From Microbacterium sp. (GTDB taxonomy: Bacteria > Actinomycetota > Actinomycetes > Actinomycetales > Microbacteriaceae): a stretch of 64,000 nt of DNA. The notes under the pieces were generated by a model. It was not told where the DNA came from, did not search any database, and saw nothing but the letters and a program-made list of their open reading frames with translations. Made by a program: the position numbers and the translations under genes. Positions within the stretch are counted from its first letter, which is position 1. Every line of letters starts with the position of its first letter. The stretch is from NCBI GenBank assembly GCA_031277945.1, contig JAITLK010000003.1, positions 62,001 through 126,000 of the forward strand, in the 5' to 3' direction. Positions 52,268 to 60,640 of the stretch are shown here, piece after piece.

Positions 52268-54327
52268 GCGCTCCGCTGCTCTCCGTCCGCGACCTCGCCG
52301 TCAGCTTCCCCTCCGAAGCGGGCGTCGTCAACGCCGTTCGCGGCGTCTCCTTCGACCTGCACCCCGGAAAGACGCTCGCGATCGTGGGCGAGTCCGGCTC
52401 GGGCAAGTCCGTCACGTCGCTGGCCGTCATGGGTCTGCACGGCAAGTCGGCCAACATCACCGGCTCGATCCAGTACGAGGGTCGCGAGCTGCTGGGACTC
52501 AGCGACGCTCAGATGTCGCGCGTTCGCGGCAAAGACATCTCGATGATCTTCCAGGACCCGCTGTCATCACTGACTCCGGTGTTCACGATCGGCGACCAGC
52601 TGATCGAGGCGCTGCAGGCGCACGACAAGAAGATCTCCGCCAAGGCCGCCTTCGACCGGGCCGTGGAGCTGCTCCGCATCGTGGGTATCCCCCGCCCGCA
52701 GGAGCGCATGCGCGCATTCCCCCACGAGTTCTCCGGCGGTATGCGCCAGCGCGTGGTCATCGCCATCGCCATGGCCAATAACCCGCGCGTCATCATCGCC
52801 GACGAGCCGACCACGGCTCTGGACGTCACCATCCAGGCACAGATCCTGGACGTCCTCGATCGTGCCCAGGAGGAGACCGGCGCCGGCGTTCTGCTCATCA
52901 CGCACGATATGGGCGTGGTCGCCCACAGCGCCGATGATGTGCTGGTGATGTACGCAGGCAAGCCGGTGGAACAGGCTCCCGTCGACGAGCTTTTCCAGAA
53001 CACCCGCATGCCGTACTCCATCGGTCTGCTGGCGGCCATCCCGCGCGTGGACCAGCGAGCCAAGGCGCCGCTCGTCCCGATCCCGGGCAACCCGCCGATC
53101 CTGATCAACCTCCCCGACGCGTGCCCGTTCGCCGCCCGGTGCCCTATCGCCACCGAGGCCTGCCGCACCACGGAGCCGCCGCTCGTCGCGGTGGACGGCG
53201 ATCCCGATCACCGCGCGGCGTGCATTCGTCTCGACCGCACGGCTCAGGGCGACGTGTACCCGGTCCCGGAGATCCCGGAGGCGCCACTGCAGCGTGTGCC
53301 CCGCGAGGAGCGCGAGATCGTGCTGGAGGTCACCGACCTCAGCCGCGAGTTCCCCATGACCAAGGGTGCCCTCGTCAAGCGCCGCGTCGGCACGGTTCAC
53401 GCGGTCGACGGCGTCAGCTTCGACATCCGTGAGGGTGAGACCCTGGCGATCGTCGGCGAGTCCGGTTCGGGCAAGTCCACGACCCTGCTGGAGATCATGG
53501 ACATGAAGCCGCAGTCGGGCACCGTCGTGCTCGCCGGCACAGATGTCTCCACCGTGCGTGGCGGCCAAGCAGAGCGTCAGCTGCGCCGCAACGCCCAGAT
53601 CGTCTTCCAGGACCCGATGGGCGCGCTGGACCCGCGTATGACGGTGGGCGACATCCTCGCCGAGCCGCTGCGCTCCATGGGCTATGAGGGTGACGTCCAG
53701 GAACGCGTCACCGAGCTGATGGACCTGGTCGGGCTGAACCAGGCCCACATCGAGCGGTTCGCATCGGCGTTCTCCGGCGGTCAGCGCCAGCGCATCGGCA
53801 TCGCGCGGGCGTTGGCCACCAACCCGCGCCTCGTCGTGCTCGACGAGCCGGTCTCCGCCCTCGACGTTTCCATCCAGGCAGGCGTCATCAACCTGCTCGA
53901 GGAGCTCAAGGCGAAGCTCAACCTCTCTTACCTGTTCGTCGCGCACGACCTCTCCGTGGTCCGTCACATCGCCGACCGCGTGGGTGTGATGTACCTCGGG
54001 CGCTTCGTCGAGTTCGGCGACGTGGACGCCCTGTTCGAGAATCCGCGCCACCCCTACACCAAGGCTCTCCTGTCCGCGATCCCCGTTCCCGACCCCGTGG
54101 TCGAACGAAGCCGCGATCGCATCGTCCTGACCGGCGACCTGCCGAGCCCGGCCGATCGCCCCGCCGGCTGCCCGTTCGTCACCCGGTGCCCGCTCTACCA
54201 AAGCCTGACAAGCGAATCCGACAGAAACCGTTGTGAAACCGTGCCCCCCGCGCTCTTGCTGCACGGTCCCGATCACAGCGATGCTTGTCACTTCAGCTCC
54301 TCATCCACCACAGCGGAGGTCGCCTGA
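52264..54327 (+). CDS. Tandem oligopeptide ABC ATPase (DppD-DppF fusion)
   Basis: 687 residues with two complete ATPase halves. Half 1 (about 1-335): Walker A GESGSGKSVTS, signature FSGGMRQRV, Walker B VIIADEPTT, then a Cys-rich end CPFAARCPIATEACR and C of RAACIR. Half 2 (about 350-687): GESGSGKSTTL, FSGGQRQRI, VVLDEPVSA, then HPYTKALLSAIP and CPFVTRCPLY with two later Cys. Both halves keep the oligopeptide-transporter Cys cluster, reported to hold a [4Fe-4S] cluster in the mycobacterial Opp ATPase. GTG start inside the permease stop. Confidence 0.95.
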   Translation: MSAPLLSVRDLAVSFPSEAGVVNAVRGVSFDLHPGKTLAIVGESGSGKSVTSLAVMGLHGKSANITGSIQYEGRELLGLSDAQMSRVRGKDISMIFQDPLSSLTPVFTIGDQLIEALQAHDKKISAKAAFDRAVELLRIVGIPRPQERMRAFPHEFSGGMRQRVVIAIAMANNPRVIIADEPTTALDVTIQAQILDVLDRAQEETGAGVLLITHDMGVVAHSADDVLVMYAGKPVEQAPVDELFQNTRMPYSIGLLAAIPRVDQRAKAPLVPIPGNPPILINLPDACPFAARCPIATEACRTTEPPLVAVDGDPDHRAACIRLDRTAQGDVYPVPEIPEAPLQRVPREEREIVLEVTDLSREFPMTKGALVKRRVGTVHAVDGVSFDIREGETLAIVGESGSGKSTTLLEIMDMKPQSGTVVLAGTDVSTVRGGQAERQLRRNAQIVFQDPMGALDPRMTVGDILAEPLRSMGYEGDVQERVTELMDLVGLNQAHIERFASAFSGGQRQRIGIARALATNPRLVVLDEPVSALDVSIQAGVINLLEELKAKLNLSYLFVAHDLSVVRHIADRVGVMYLGRFVEFGDVDALFENPRHPYTKALLSAIPVPDPVVERSRDRIVLTGDLPSPADRPAGCPFVTRCPLYQSLTSESDRNRCETVPPALLLHGPDHSDACHFSSSSTTAEVA

Positions 54328-54414
54328 CCCCCGTTTCCGGGTGAAGAGAACGAGGTATCTCTCGTGAAAAACACACAGTCCCGGCCGCGAACCCGTGGCC
54401 AAGGAGGTTCACAC

Positions 54415-56121
54415 ATGTCCATTGCATCCAAGCGGCGCTACGTCGTCGCAGCCGCTGCAATCGTTGCCGGAGCACTGATGCTGTCCGGTTGCGGCAGCTC
54501 CAACGATGGTGGCGGCAACGCGTCCGAGAAGCCCAGCGACGGCAGCACCAGCTCCGCGCTCGAGGGTCTCAACCTGCAGTCGCGCGACAACATCAAGGAG
54601 GGCGGCTCCCTGACGACGGGAACCGTCGAGATCTCGGCGCAGTTCAACACCTTCCACGGTGATGGAACGAAGTACACGCTCGACTTCTGGCGCTGGTACA
54701 ACCCGCAGCTGGCCCTGTACGACGCAGACGGCACCTACCACTTCAACACCGACTTCCTCACGGATGTCAAGCAGGAAGTGAAGGACGGCAACACGGTTGT
54801 CACCTACACGATCAACCCGAAGGCCCAGTACAACGACGGCACGCCCATCGACTGGAAGTCCTTCGAGGCCACCTGGAAGTCGAACAACGGCTCCGACGAG
54901 AACTTCGTCTCCAGCAACACCGACGGCTACAGCAAGATCACCTCGGTCACGATGGGCGCCGACGAGCGTCAGGCTGTCGTCACCTACGACGGCATCTACG
55001 CCTGGGTGAACGCTCTCTTCGAGAACATCATCAACCCCGAGGCCGCCAAGGACGCTGAGACGTACAACACGGCGTACATCGAGAACCCGCACCCCGAGTG
55101 GGGCGCAGGTCCGTACACGGTCGACAAGTACGACAAGAACAACGGCACCATCTCCTTCAAGCGCAACGACGCCTGGTGGGGCGACAAGGGCATGCTCGAC
55201 ACGCGCACGTTCCGCGCCCTCGAGGACAGCGCCGAGATCAACGCGTTCAAGAACGGCGAGCTCGACGCTGCCGGTGTGGGCAACAAGGACCGCCTCGCGC
55301 AGGTCAAGGACATGGACGGCATCGAGATCCGCGAGGCGGGCACCCCGTCCAACTCGCTGATGATGCTGAACTCGGCCGACCCGGTGCTCGGTGACCTCGA
55401 GGTCCGCACGGCGATCATGAAGGGCATCGACCGTTCGGTCATCGCCAAGATCCGCTTCCAGGGTATGGACTACACCGAGCCGCTGCCCGGCTCGTTCGCG
55501 CAGTACTCCTTCCAGCCGGACTACACCGACAACTTCGCGGAGTCGGGTCTGGACTACGACAAGGAAGCCGCGGCGAAGATCCTGGACGACGCCGGCTGGA
55601 AGGCCGGTTCGGACGGTATCCGCGAGAAGGACGGCAAGAAGCTGTCGTTCGTCTTCACCACGCTCGGCGACAACGAGATCTCCGCATCGCAGGCCAAGGC
55701 CATCAACTCGATGCTCAAGGAGATCGGCGTGGACGCGGCGATCAACAACCGCCCTTCCTCCGACTTCTCGGACGTGTACACCAACCGCGAGTTCGGTATG
55801 TTCCTCATGGGCTTCAGCTCCTCCAACCCGTACGGCTTCGGCGACTTCTGCCAGGTCTACTGCTCGGACAGCCAGCTGAACCTGTCGGGCACCGGCACCC
55901 CGGAGATCGACGAGAAGGTCAAGGAGGTCGGCGCGATCGCTGACCCCGACGAGCAGATCAAGGCCGGTAACAAGCTCGAGGCCGAGATCTTCAAGGAGAC
56001 CGCCGGCATCATGCCGCTGTACAACGGTCCCACCATGGTCGCCATGAAGAAGGGCCTCGCCAACTACGGCGCCGGTCAGTTCTACGTCGGCAAGGTGCAG
56101 GACATCGGATGGCAGAAGTAA
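54415..56121 (+). CDS. Oligopeptide-type substrate-binding lipoprotein (SBP family 5)
   Basis: 568 residues from the ATG at 54415, preceded by AAGGAGG; a GTG at 54364 is less likely. Lipoprotein signal peptide (KRRYVVAAAAIVAGALMLSG) with lipobox LSGC, Cys about 22. A Gly/Ser linker then leads to the SBP domain: FWRWYNPQLALYDADGTYHF, YTINPKAQYNDGTPIDWKSF, WGAGPYTVDKYD and the C-terminal GIMPLYNGPTMVAMKKGLAN. It is last in its operon, after the ATPase, unlike the usual order and the opposing operon. Probably binds peptides. Confidence 0.93.
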   Translation: MSIASKRRYVVAAAAIVAGALMLSGCGSSNDGGGNASEKPSDGSTSSALEGLNLQSRDNIKEGGSLTTGTVEISAQFNTFHGDGTKYTLDFWRWYNPQLALYDADGTYHFNTDFLTDVKQEVKDGNTVVTYTINPKAQYNDGTPIDWKSFEATWKSNNGSDENFVSSNTDGYSKITSVTMGADERQAVVTYDGIYAWVNALFENIINPEAAKDAETYNTAYIENPHPEWGAGPYTVDKYDKNNGTISFKRNDAWWGDKGMLDTRTFRALEDSAEINAFKNGELDAAGVGNKDRLAQVKDMDGIEIREAGTPSNSLMMLNSADPVLGDLEVRTAIMKGIDRSVIAKIRFQGMDYTEPLPGSFAQYSFQPDYTDNFAESGLDYDKEAAAKILDDAGWKAGSDGIREKDGKKLSFVFTTLGDNEISASQAKAINSMLKEIGVDAAINNRPSSDFSDVYTNREFGMFLMGFSSSNPYGFGDFCQVYCSDSQLNLSGTGTPEIDEKVKEVGAIADPDEQIKAGNKLEAEIFKETAGIMPLYNGPTMVAMKKGLANYGAGQFYVGKVQDIGWQK

Positions 56122-56155
56122 TCACCCCACGGTGATCACACTGCGCTGATACAGC

Positions 56156-56197
56156 AGCACGGGCCCGGGAGCATCTGCTCCCGGGCCCGTGCTTTTT
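56156..56197 (+). terminator. Strong terminator of first oligopeptide operon
   Basis: Perfect 18-base stem AGCACGGGCCCGGGAGCA / TGCTCCCGGGCCCGTGCT with two loop bases, followed by a T run (TTTT). Confidence 0.95.
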
Positions 56198-56210
56198 CGC
56201 TGCGGCGCAC

Positions 56211-56765
56211 TCAGCTCTGCATGAGCGCGACGATTGCCCACACGACGAGGACCACGAAGCTTCCGACCAGGAACCAGTCCCACGTGTGAGTCACGGTGCC
56301 CTGCGCCTCCGCACGATGACGGGAGGCGCTCCATCGGCCACGCAGGCCCTGCAGGGTGGCTTCCGCAGCGTCCGCGCGGCTCTGACCGAGCTTCGTCACC
56401 TGCTGTCCGCGACGAGCGAGAGCCGGTCCGCCCATGCAGGTCACCGGCTTGTCGTCTCGCAGCTGAAGCACCAGCTGGTAGCGCAGGTCGATGTCGGTGA
56501 CACTCCCCCACGGAATGTGGTGGCGTCGCAGCAGGTTCTGCACGTCAACCGCGTCGTCGTCCGTGGCGATGGTGGATGCGGCCATGCCGACGTACACCGC
56601 CCAGATCACCAGCAGCACCCATGGCGCCCAGAGCATCGTCTGCGCCCACCCGGCACGCAGGACGGCGTCGCCGAGCAGGAAGAGGCCGAGGGCGGCGGCG
56701 ATCGCGGTGGCGATGTAGCCGGACATCGAGCGCATGACATGACGATTCGGACGTGCTGTGTTCAC
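56211..56765 (-). CDS. PH-domain-like membrane protein
   Basis: 184 residues: helices at about 15-34 and 40-62, then a PH-like domain (TIATDDDAVDVQNLLRRHHI, PWGSVTDIDLRYQLVLQLRD) and a C-terminal helix (about 160-182, VGSFVVLVVWAIVALMQS). The PWGSVTDID segment is typical of bacterial PH-domain membrane proteins found in actinobacteria. Leaderless GTG, TAATCT 6 bases upstream. A lone gene between two convergent transporter operons. Function unknown. Confidence 0.8.
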   Translation of the reverse strand: MNTARPNRHVMRSMSGYIATAIAAALGLFLLGDAVLRAGWAQTMLWAPWVLLVIWAVYVGMAASTIATDDDAVDVQNLLRRHHIPWGSVTDIDLRYQLVLQLRDDKPVTCMGGPALARRGQQVTKLGQSRADAAEATLQGLRGRWSASRHRAEAQGTVTHTWDWFLVGSFVVLVVWAIVALMQS

Positions 56766-56771
56766 CTCAGC

Positions 56772-56777
56772 AGATTA
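56772..56777 (-). promoter_or_regulatory. -10 hexamer of PH-like gene (leaderless)
   Basis: TAATCT, 6 bases before the GTG at 56765. Confidence 0.6.
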
Positions 56778-56807
56778 CCGGTCGCGGGTGCGAGAGCTGT
56801 GAGACGA

Positions 56808-56840
56808 CGAAGGGCGCCCCGCTGTGCGGGACGCCCTTCG
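56808..56840 (-). terminator. Terminator of second oligopeptide operon
   Basis: Arms CGAAGGGCGCCCCGC (56808-56822) and GCGGGACGCCCTTCG (56826-56840) pair with one mismatch around TGT, 11 bases beyond the ATPase stop. Confidence 0.8.
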
Positions 56841-56850
56841 GTCGTACGAG

Positions 56851-58542
56851 TCAGCTGATGCCGAGCTCGATGTCGGCGCCGGGGATCGCAGCCAGGAGGC
56901 GCTGTGTGTACTCCTGCTGCGGGTTGGCGAAGATCTCGTCCACCGTCCCCTGCTCGACGGCCACGCCCTTCTCCATCACGCAGACGAGGTCGGCGGCGAC
57001 GCGCACCACGGCCAGGTCGTGTGTGATGAAGAGATAGGTCAGGCCCAGCTCGTCCTGCAACTGTGCGAGCAGCTGCAGGATCTGGTCCTGTACCAGCACG
57101 TCGAGCGCGGAGACCGCCTCGTCCAGCACGACGATGTCGGGCTTCAGAGCGAGCGCGCGAGCGATCGCCACGCGCTGGCGCTGACCGCCGGACAGCTCGT
57201 TCGGGTAGCGCTCGGCCAGCCGCTGCGGCAGGGCCACCTGATCGAGCAGCTCGCGCACGCGCGCGTCACGCTCCGCCGACGTTCCCACGTGGTGGATGCG
57301 CATCGGCTCCTCGATCAGCGATCCGATGCTGCGAAGCGGATCCAGCGAGCTGTACGGGTCCTGGAACACGGGCTGCATGCGTCGCCGCAGCGCCAGAGTG
57401 CCGGCACGATCCAGCTTCGAGACATCCTTGCCGTCGACCTCGATGACACCGGCGGTGGGATCCTCCAGCTTGAGCACCATCTTCGCGACCGTGGATTTGC
57501 CCGAACCGGACTCGCCCACCAGCGCCAGCGTCTTGCCTCGCGGGATACCGAAGGAGACGTTGTCGACGGCACGGAACGGCACACTGCCGAAGGCGCCCTG
57601 ACGAATGCGATAGTCCTTCGTCAGGCCCTCCACGCGCACCGTGGGGGTGTCGAACATGCCCGTGACGGGGCGGGGCTCCTCACCCGACTCGCGCACCGCG
57701 ATCTCGATCCGCTTGGACGCCAGCGAGGGCGCAGCCGCGACGAGACGCTGGGTGTACGGGTGACGCGGGTGCTGCAGGATCTCGCGGCTGGGACCGGACT
57801 CGACAATGCTGCCCTGGTTCATCACGATGATCTTCTCGGCGCGCTCGGCAGCCAGACCCAGATCGTGAGTGATGAGCAGCACCGAGGTGCCCTTCTCCCG
57901 GGTGAGGGACGCCATGTGATCGAGGATCACACGCTGCACCGTCACGTCGAGCGCGGACGTCGGCTCATCGGCGATGAGCAGGCGCGGGTCAGCGGCGAGG
58001 CCGATTCCGATCAGCGCACGCTGGCGCATGCCACCGGAGAACTGATGCGGGAACTGGCCCAGACGACGCTCCGCGTCGGCGAGACCGGCCTGCTTCAGCA
58101 CCTCGATCGTGCGTGCCTTCACCTGCGCGCGGCTCAACCGGCCGTCACTGTTGGCCCGGACAGCCTCAGCCACCTGGAAGCCGATGCTCCACACCGGGTT
58201 GAGGTTGGACATCGGGTCCTGCGGGACGTATCCGATCTCCCGTCCGCGCAGCGCCTCCATCTGCGGACGAGTGAGCGTGGTGAGCTCCCGTCCGTCCAGC
58301 GAGATGGAGCCGCCGGTGACGCGGCCGGTGCCGGGCAGCAGATTGATGATCGCCGAGGCGGTCGTCGACTTGCCCGAGCCCGACTCTCCCACGATGGCGA
58401 CGGTCTCGCCGGGGAAGATGTCGAAGCTGACACCGTGCACGACCTCGCGCGTGGCCTTCTTCGTTCCGAACGTGATCTTCAGATCACGCACCGACAGCAG
58501 CGGGGTGTTGCTCACCGAGCTGATTCCTTCCGTCGCGGTCAT
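56851..58542 (-). CDS. Tandem oligopeptide ABC ATPase (DppD-DppF fusion), second operon
   Basis: 563 residues with two ATPase halves. Half 1: GESGSGKSTTASAII, FSGGMRQRALIGIGL, LLIADEPTSALDV. Half 2 (from about 275): [42 protein letters not shown] (A where a Pro is common). Both halves end soon after the YTQRL segment and have no Cys cluster, unlike the 687-residue fusion at 52264. Starts in the permease stop (4-base overlap). Last gene of the second peptide-transporter operon. Confidence 0.95.
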   Translation of the reverse strand: MTATEGISSVSNTPLLSVRDLKITFGTKKATREVVHGVSFDIFPGETVAIVGESGSGKSTTASAIINLLPGTGRVTGGSISLDGRELTTLTRPQMEALRGREIGYVPQDPMSNLNPVWSIGFQVAEAVRANSDGRLSRAQVKARTIEVLKQAGLADAERRLGQFPHQFSGGMRQRALIGIGLAADPRLLIADEPTSALDVTVQRVILDHMASLTREKGTSVLLITHDLGLAAERAEKIIVMNQGSIVESGPSREILQHPRHPYTQRLVAAAPSLASKRIEIAVRESGEEPRPVTGMFDTPTVRVEGLTKDYRIRQGAFGSVPFRAVDNVSFGIPRGKTLALVGESGSGKSTVAKMVLKLEDPTAGVIEVDGKDVSKLDRAGTLALRRRMQPVFQDPYSSLDPLRSIGSLIEEPMRIHHVGTSAERDARVRELLDQVALPQRLAERYPNELSGGQRQRVAIARALALKPDIVVLDEAVSALDVLVQDQILQLLAQLQDELGLTYLFITHDLAVVRVAADLVCVMEKGVAVEQGTVDEIFANPQQEYTQRLLAAIPGADIELGIS

Positions 58543-59537
58543 CGCTGGGCCCTCGCCCTCGGGTCGAGGGCATCGCGGATCAGCTCACCGAGCATGATGA
58601 ATGCGAGCACCGTCACCGTCAGCGCAATGGACGGGTAGATCAGCGCCATCGGCGCCACCTTGATGCTCGCCTGCGCCTGGCTGATGTCCAGGCCCCAGCT
58701 CATGGTCTCCGATCCGAGGCCGAGGCCCAGGAACGACAGCGTGGCCTCGGCGACGATGGCGCTGGCCAGGCTGATCGTGGTCACCACGATCAGCGGTGCG
58801 ATGGCGTTCGGGATCACGTGCGAGAGCATCGTGCGGAACCGGGACATTCCCAGCGCCGTCGATGCCATCACGTAGTCCAGCTGGCGGACGCGGATGACCT
58901 CGGCTCGCACAACACGCGCCGTGCTCGCCCAGGCGAACCCGCCGATGGCCAGAGCCATGATGAACGGGTTGCGGTGCTGCGAGAGCACGCTCATCACGAC
59001 GATCGCCGCGAGGATGTAGGGAATGGCGAAGAAGATGTCGCCCACGCGCGACAGGATGGAATCCAGCCAGCCGCCGTAGAAGCCTGCGAAGGCACCGAAG
59101 ATCAGACCGATCACCGAGCCGATGAGGGTGGCCAGCAGACCGACCGACAGCGAGGTCTGCGCACCGAACACGATGCGCGCCCAGATGTCGCAGCCCTGAC
59201 GCGTGAAGCCGAGCCAGTGCTCGCCCGTCGGCCCCTTGTTGCTGTTGCTGAGCTCGCACCCGTTGTTGGGCGCGATGCTGGTGAACATGCTGGGGAACAA
59301 CGCCATCAGCAGGATGACCAGCACGACGAGCAGCGACAGCCAGAACAGCGGGCGACGACGCAGGTCACGCCAGGCATCCAGCCAGAGATTGGAGCGCTTC
59401 TCGCTGACACGGACCTCGTCCACCGAGATGGTGTCCGTCAGGACCTCGGCGACGTAGTGATCTGCGCCCCGTGTGACCGGTGCCACTTCGGCGGGCACCT
59501 GGGACGGGTCCATCGAGGTCATGTCCCGGAGGTTCAT
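58539..59537 (-). CDS. Oligopeptide-type ABC permease (DppC/OppC-like), second operon
   Basis: 332 residues from the ATG at 59537, chosen for the GGAGG 5 bases upstream; ATGs at 59558 and 59573 lack a good site. Charged N-terminal region, then helix 1 about 62-82, an external stretch EHWLGFTRQGCDIWARIVFG, a coupling loop RQLDYVMASTALGMSRFRTM, and SFLGLGLGSETMSWGLDISQ. Ends IMLGELIRDALDPRARAQ. Two Cys in the first external loop (NNGCELSN and RQGCDIW) may form a disulfide, as in other DppC proteins. Confidence 0.92.
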   Translation of the reverse strand: MNLRDMTSMDPSQVPAEVAPVTRGADHYVAEVLTDTISVDEVRVSEKRSNLWLDAWRDLRRRPLFWLSLLVVLVILLMALFPSMFTSIAPNNGCELSNSNKGPTGEHWLGFTRQGCDIWARIVFGAQTSLSVGLLATLIGSVIGLIFGAFAGFYGGWLDSILSRVGDIFFAIPYILAAIVVMSVLSQHRNPFIMALAIGGFAWASTARVVRAEVIRVRQLDYVMASTALGMSRFRTMLSHVIPNAIAPLIVVTTISLASAIVAEATLSFLGLGLGSETMSWGLDISQAQASIKVAPMALIYPSIALTVTVLAFIMLGELIRDALDPRARAQR

Positions 59538-59538
59538 C

Positions 59539-59556
59539 GACGCCTCCGGAGGCGTC
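59539..59556 (-). promoter_or_regulatory. Palindrome holding the ribosome site of dppC-like gene
   Basis: GACGCCTCCGGAGGCGTC, a perfect 18-base palindrome whose centre includes the GGAGG that precedes the ATG at 59537. It lies 6-24 bases past the upstream permease stop. Confidence 0.6.
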
Positions 59557-59562
59557 ATCTCA

Positions 59563-60492
59563 TCACTTGGCATAACGGATCCTTGGGTCGAGCACGACAT
59601 ACAGCAGGTCCACGACCAGGTTCACGAGCACATACAGGATCACGAACACGGTCACGAAGGAGACGATCGTCGTCCCCTCCTGCAGCTGCACTGCCTTGAA
59701 GAGCTGGTTTCCCACACCGGGGACGTTGAAGATTCCCTCGGTGACGGTGGCGCCCACGAGGAGCACACCGAAGTTGGTGGCCGAGTTGGTCACCACGGGG
59801 ATCAGCGAGTTGCGGAGCACGTGCACGGGGAGCACGCGCGAGCGCGAGAGCCCCTTGCTGTAGGCAGTACGCACCCAGTCCTGGTTGAGGGTGTCGATCA
59901 CCGAGCCGCGCATGAGCCGCATGCTGGTGGCGTACATGCTCACGCCCAGCACGATGGCCGGCAACCAGAGATCACCCCAGCCCGCCTCTTGTGGAACTGT
60001 GGGTTTGAACCAGCCCCACTGGATCGCCAGGAAGTACTGCGCCAGGAAGGCGATCACGAAGATCGGCATGGCCAGGAACAGCAGGCTGATCACCAGCGAG
60101 GAGATGTCGAGGAACTTGCCCTTGGTGAGTGCCGAGATCGTACCGATGATGACGGCGAGAAGGAACTCCAGCCCGATCGCGAGGACCGCGAGGCGGGCAG
60201 TGACCGGAAGGGTCCGGCCCAGCACGACGGCGACGTCCTGACCGGAGTAGGTCTTTCCGAGGTTTCCGGTGAACACACCGGTGACGTAGTACCAGTACTG
60301 CACGATGAACGGATCGTCCAGGTGGTAACGCGCCCGGATCTCCGCCAGCTGAGCCGGGTTGGGAACGCGCTGGCCGAACAGGGCCGCGATCGGGTCGCCC
60401 GGCATGGCGAAGACCATGAAGTAGATGAGCAGGGTTGCCCCGAAGAACACGGGGATCACCTGCAGGAAGCGTTTGATGATGTAACCGACCAT
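59563..60492 (-). CDS. Oligopeptide-type ABC permease (DppB/OppB-like), second operon
   Basis: 309 residues from the ATG at 60492 (GGAGGGAG upstream). Six helices; N-terminus MVGYIIKRFLQVIPVFFGAT with MPGDPIAALFGQRVPNP, LDDPFIVQYWYYVTGVFTGN, the EAA loop QDWVRTAYSKGLSRSRVLPV and the tail LYVVLDPRIRYAK. The standard DppB form, closer to the family consensus than its counterpart at 50301. Separated from the binding-protein gene upstream by a hairpin. Confidence 0.94.
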   Translation of the reverse strand: MVGYIIKRFLQVIPVFFGATLLIYFMVFAMPGDPIAALFGQRVPNPAQLAEIRARYHLDDPFIVQYWYYVTGVFTGNLGKTYSGQDVAVVLGRTLPVTARLAVLAIGLEFLLAVIIGTISALTKGKFLDISSLVISLLFLAMPIFVIAFLAQYFLAIQWGWFKPTVPQEAGWGDLWLPAIVLGVSMYATSMRLMRGSVIDTLNQDWVRTAYSKGLSRSRVLPVHVLRNSLIPVVTNSATNFGVLLVGATVTEGIFNVPGVGNQLFKAVQLQEGTTIVSFVTVFVILYVLVNLVVDLLYVVLDPRIRYAK

Positions 60493-60589
60493 CCGCTCTC
60501 CCTCCAAAATGACAGCTCGCATCGCGCGATCCGCGTGCTACGAGCATGGTGTCGCGTTTCTCGTGAAAACGCGAGGGTTGATGAACAGG

Positions 60590-60623
60590 CCGCGAGGCGG
60601 TGACGTTCGTCACCGCCTCGCGG
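60590..60623 (-). terminator. Intra-operon hairpin after binding-protein gene
   Basis: Perfect 16-base stem CCGCGAGGCGGTGACG / CGTCACCGCCTCGCGG, loop TT, between the SBP stop and the permease start. No T run follows on the minus strand, so more likely an attenuator or mRNA-stabilising hairpin that gives more SBP than permease. Confidence 0.75.
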
Positions 60624-60640
60624 GAGGAGATCAGTCGGTG

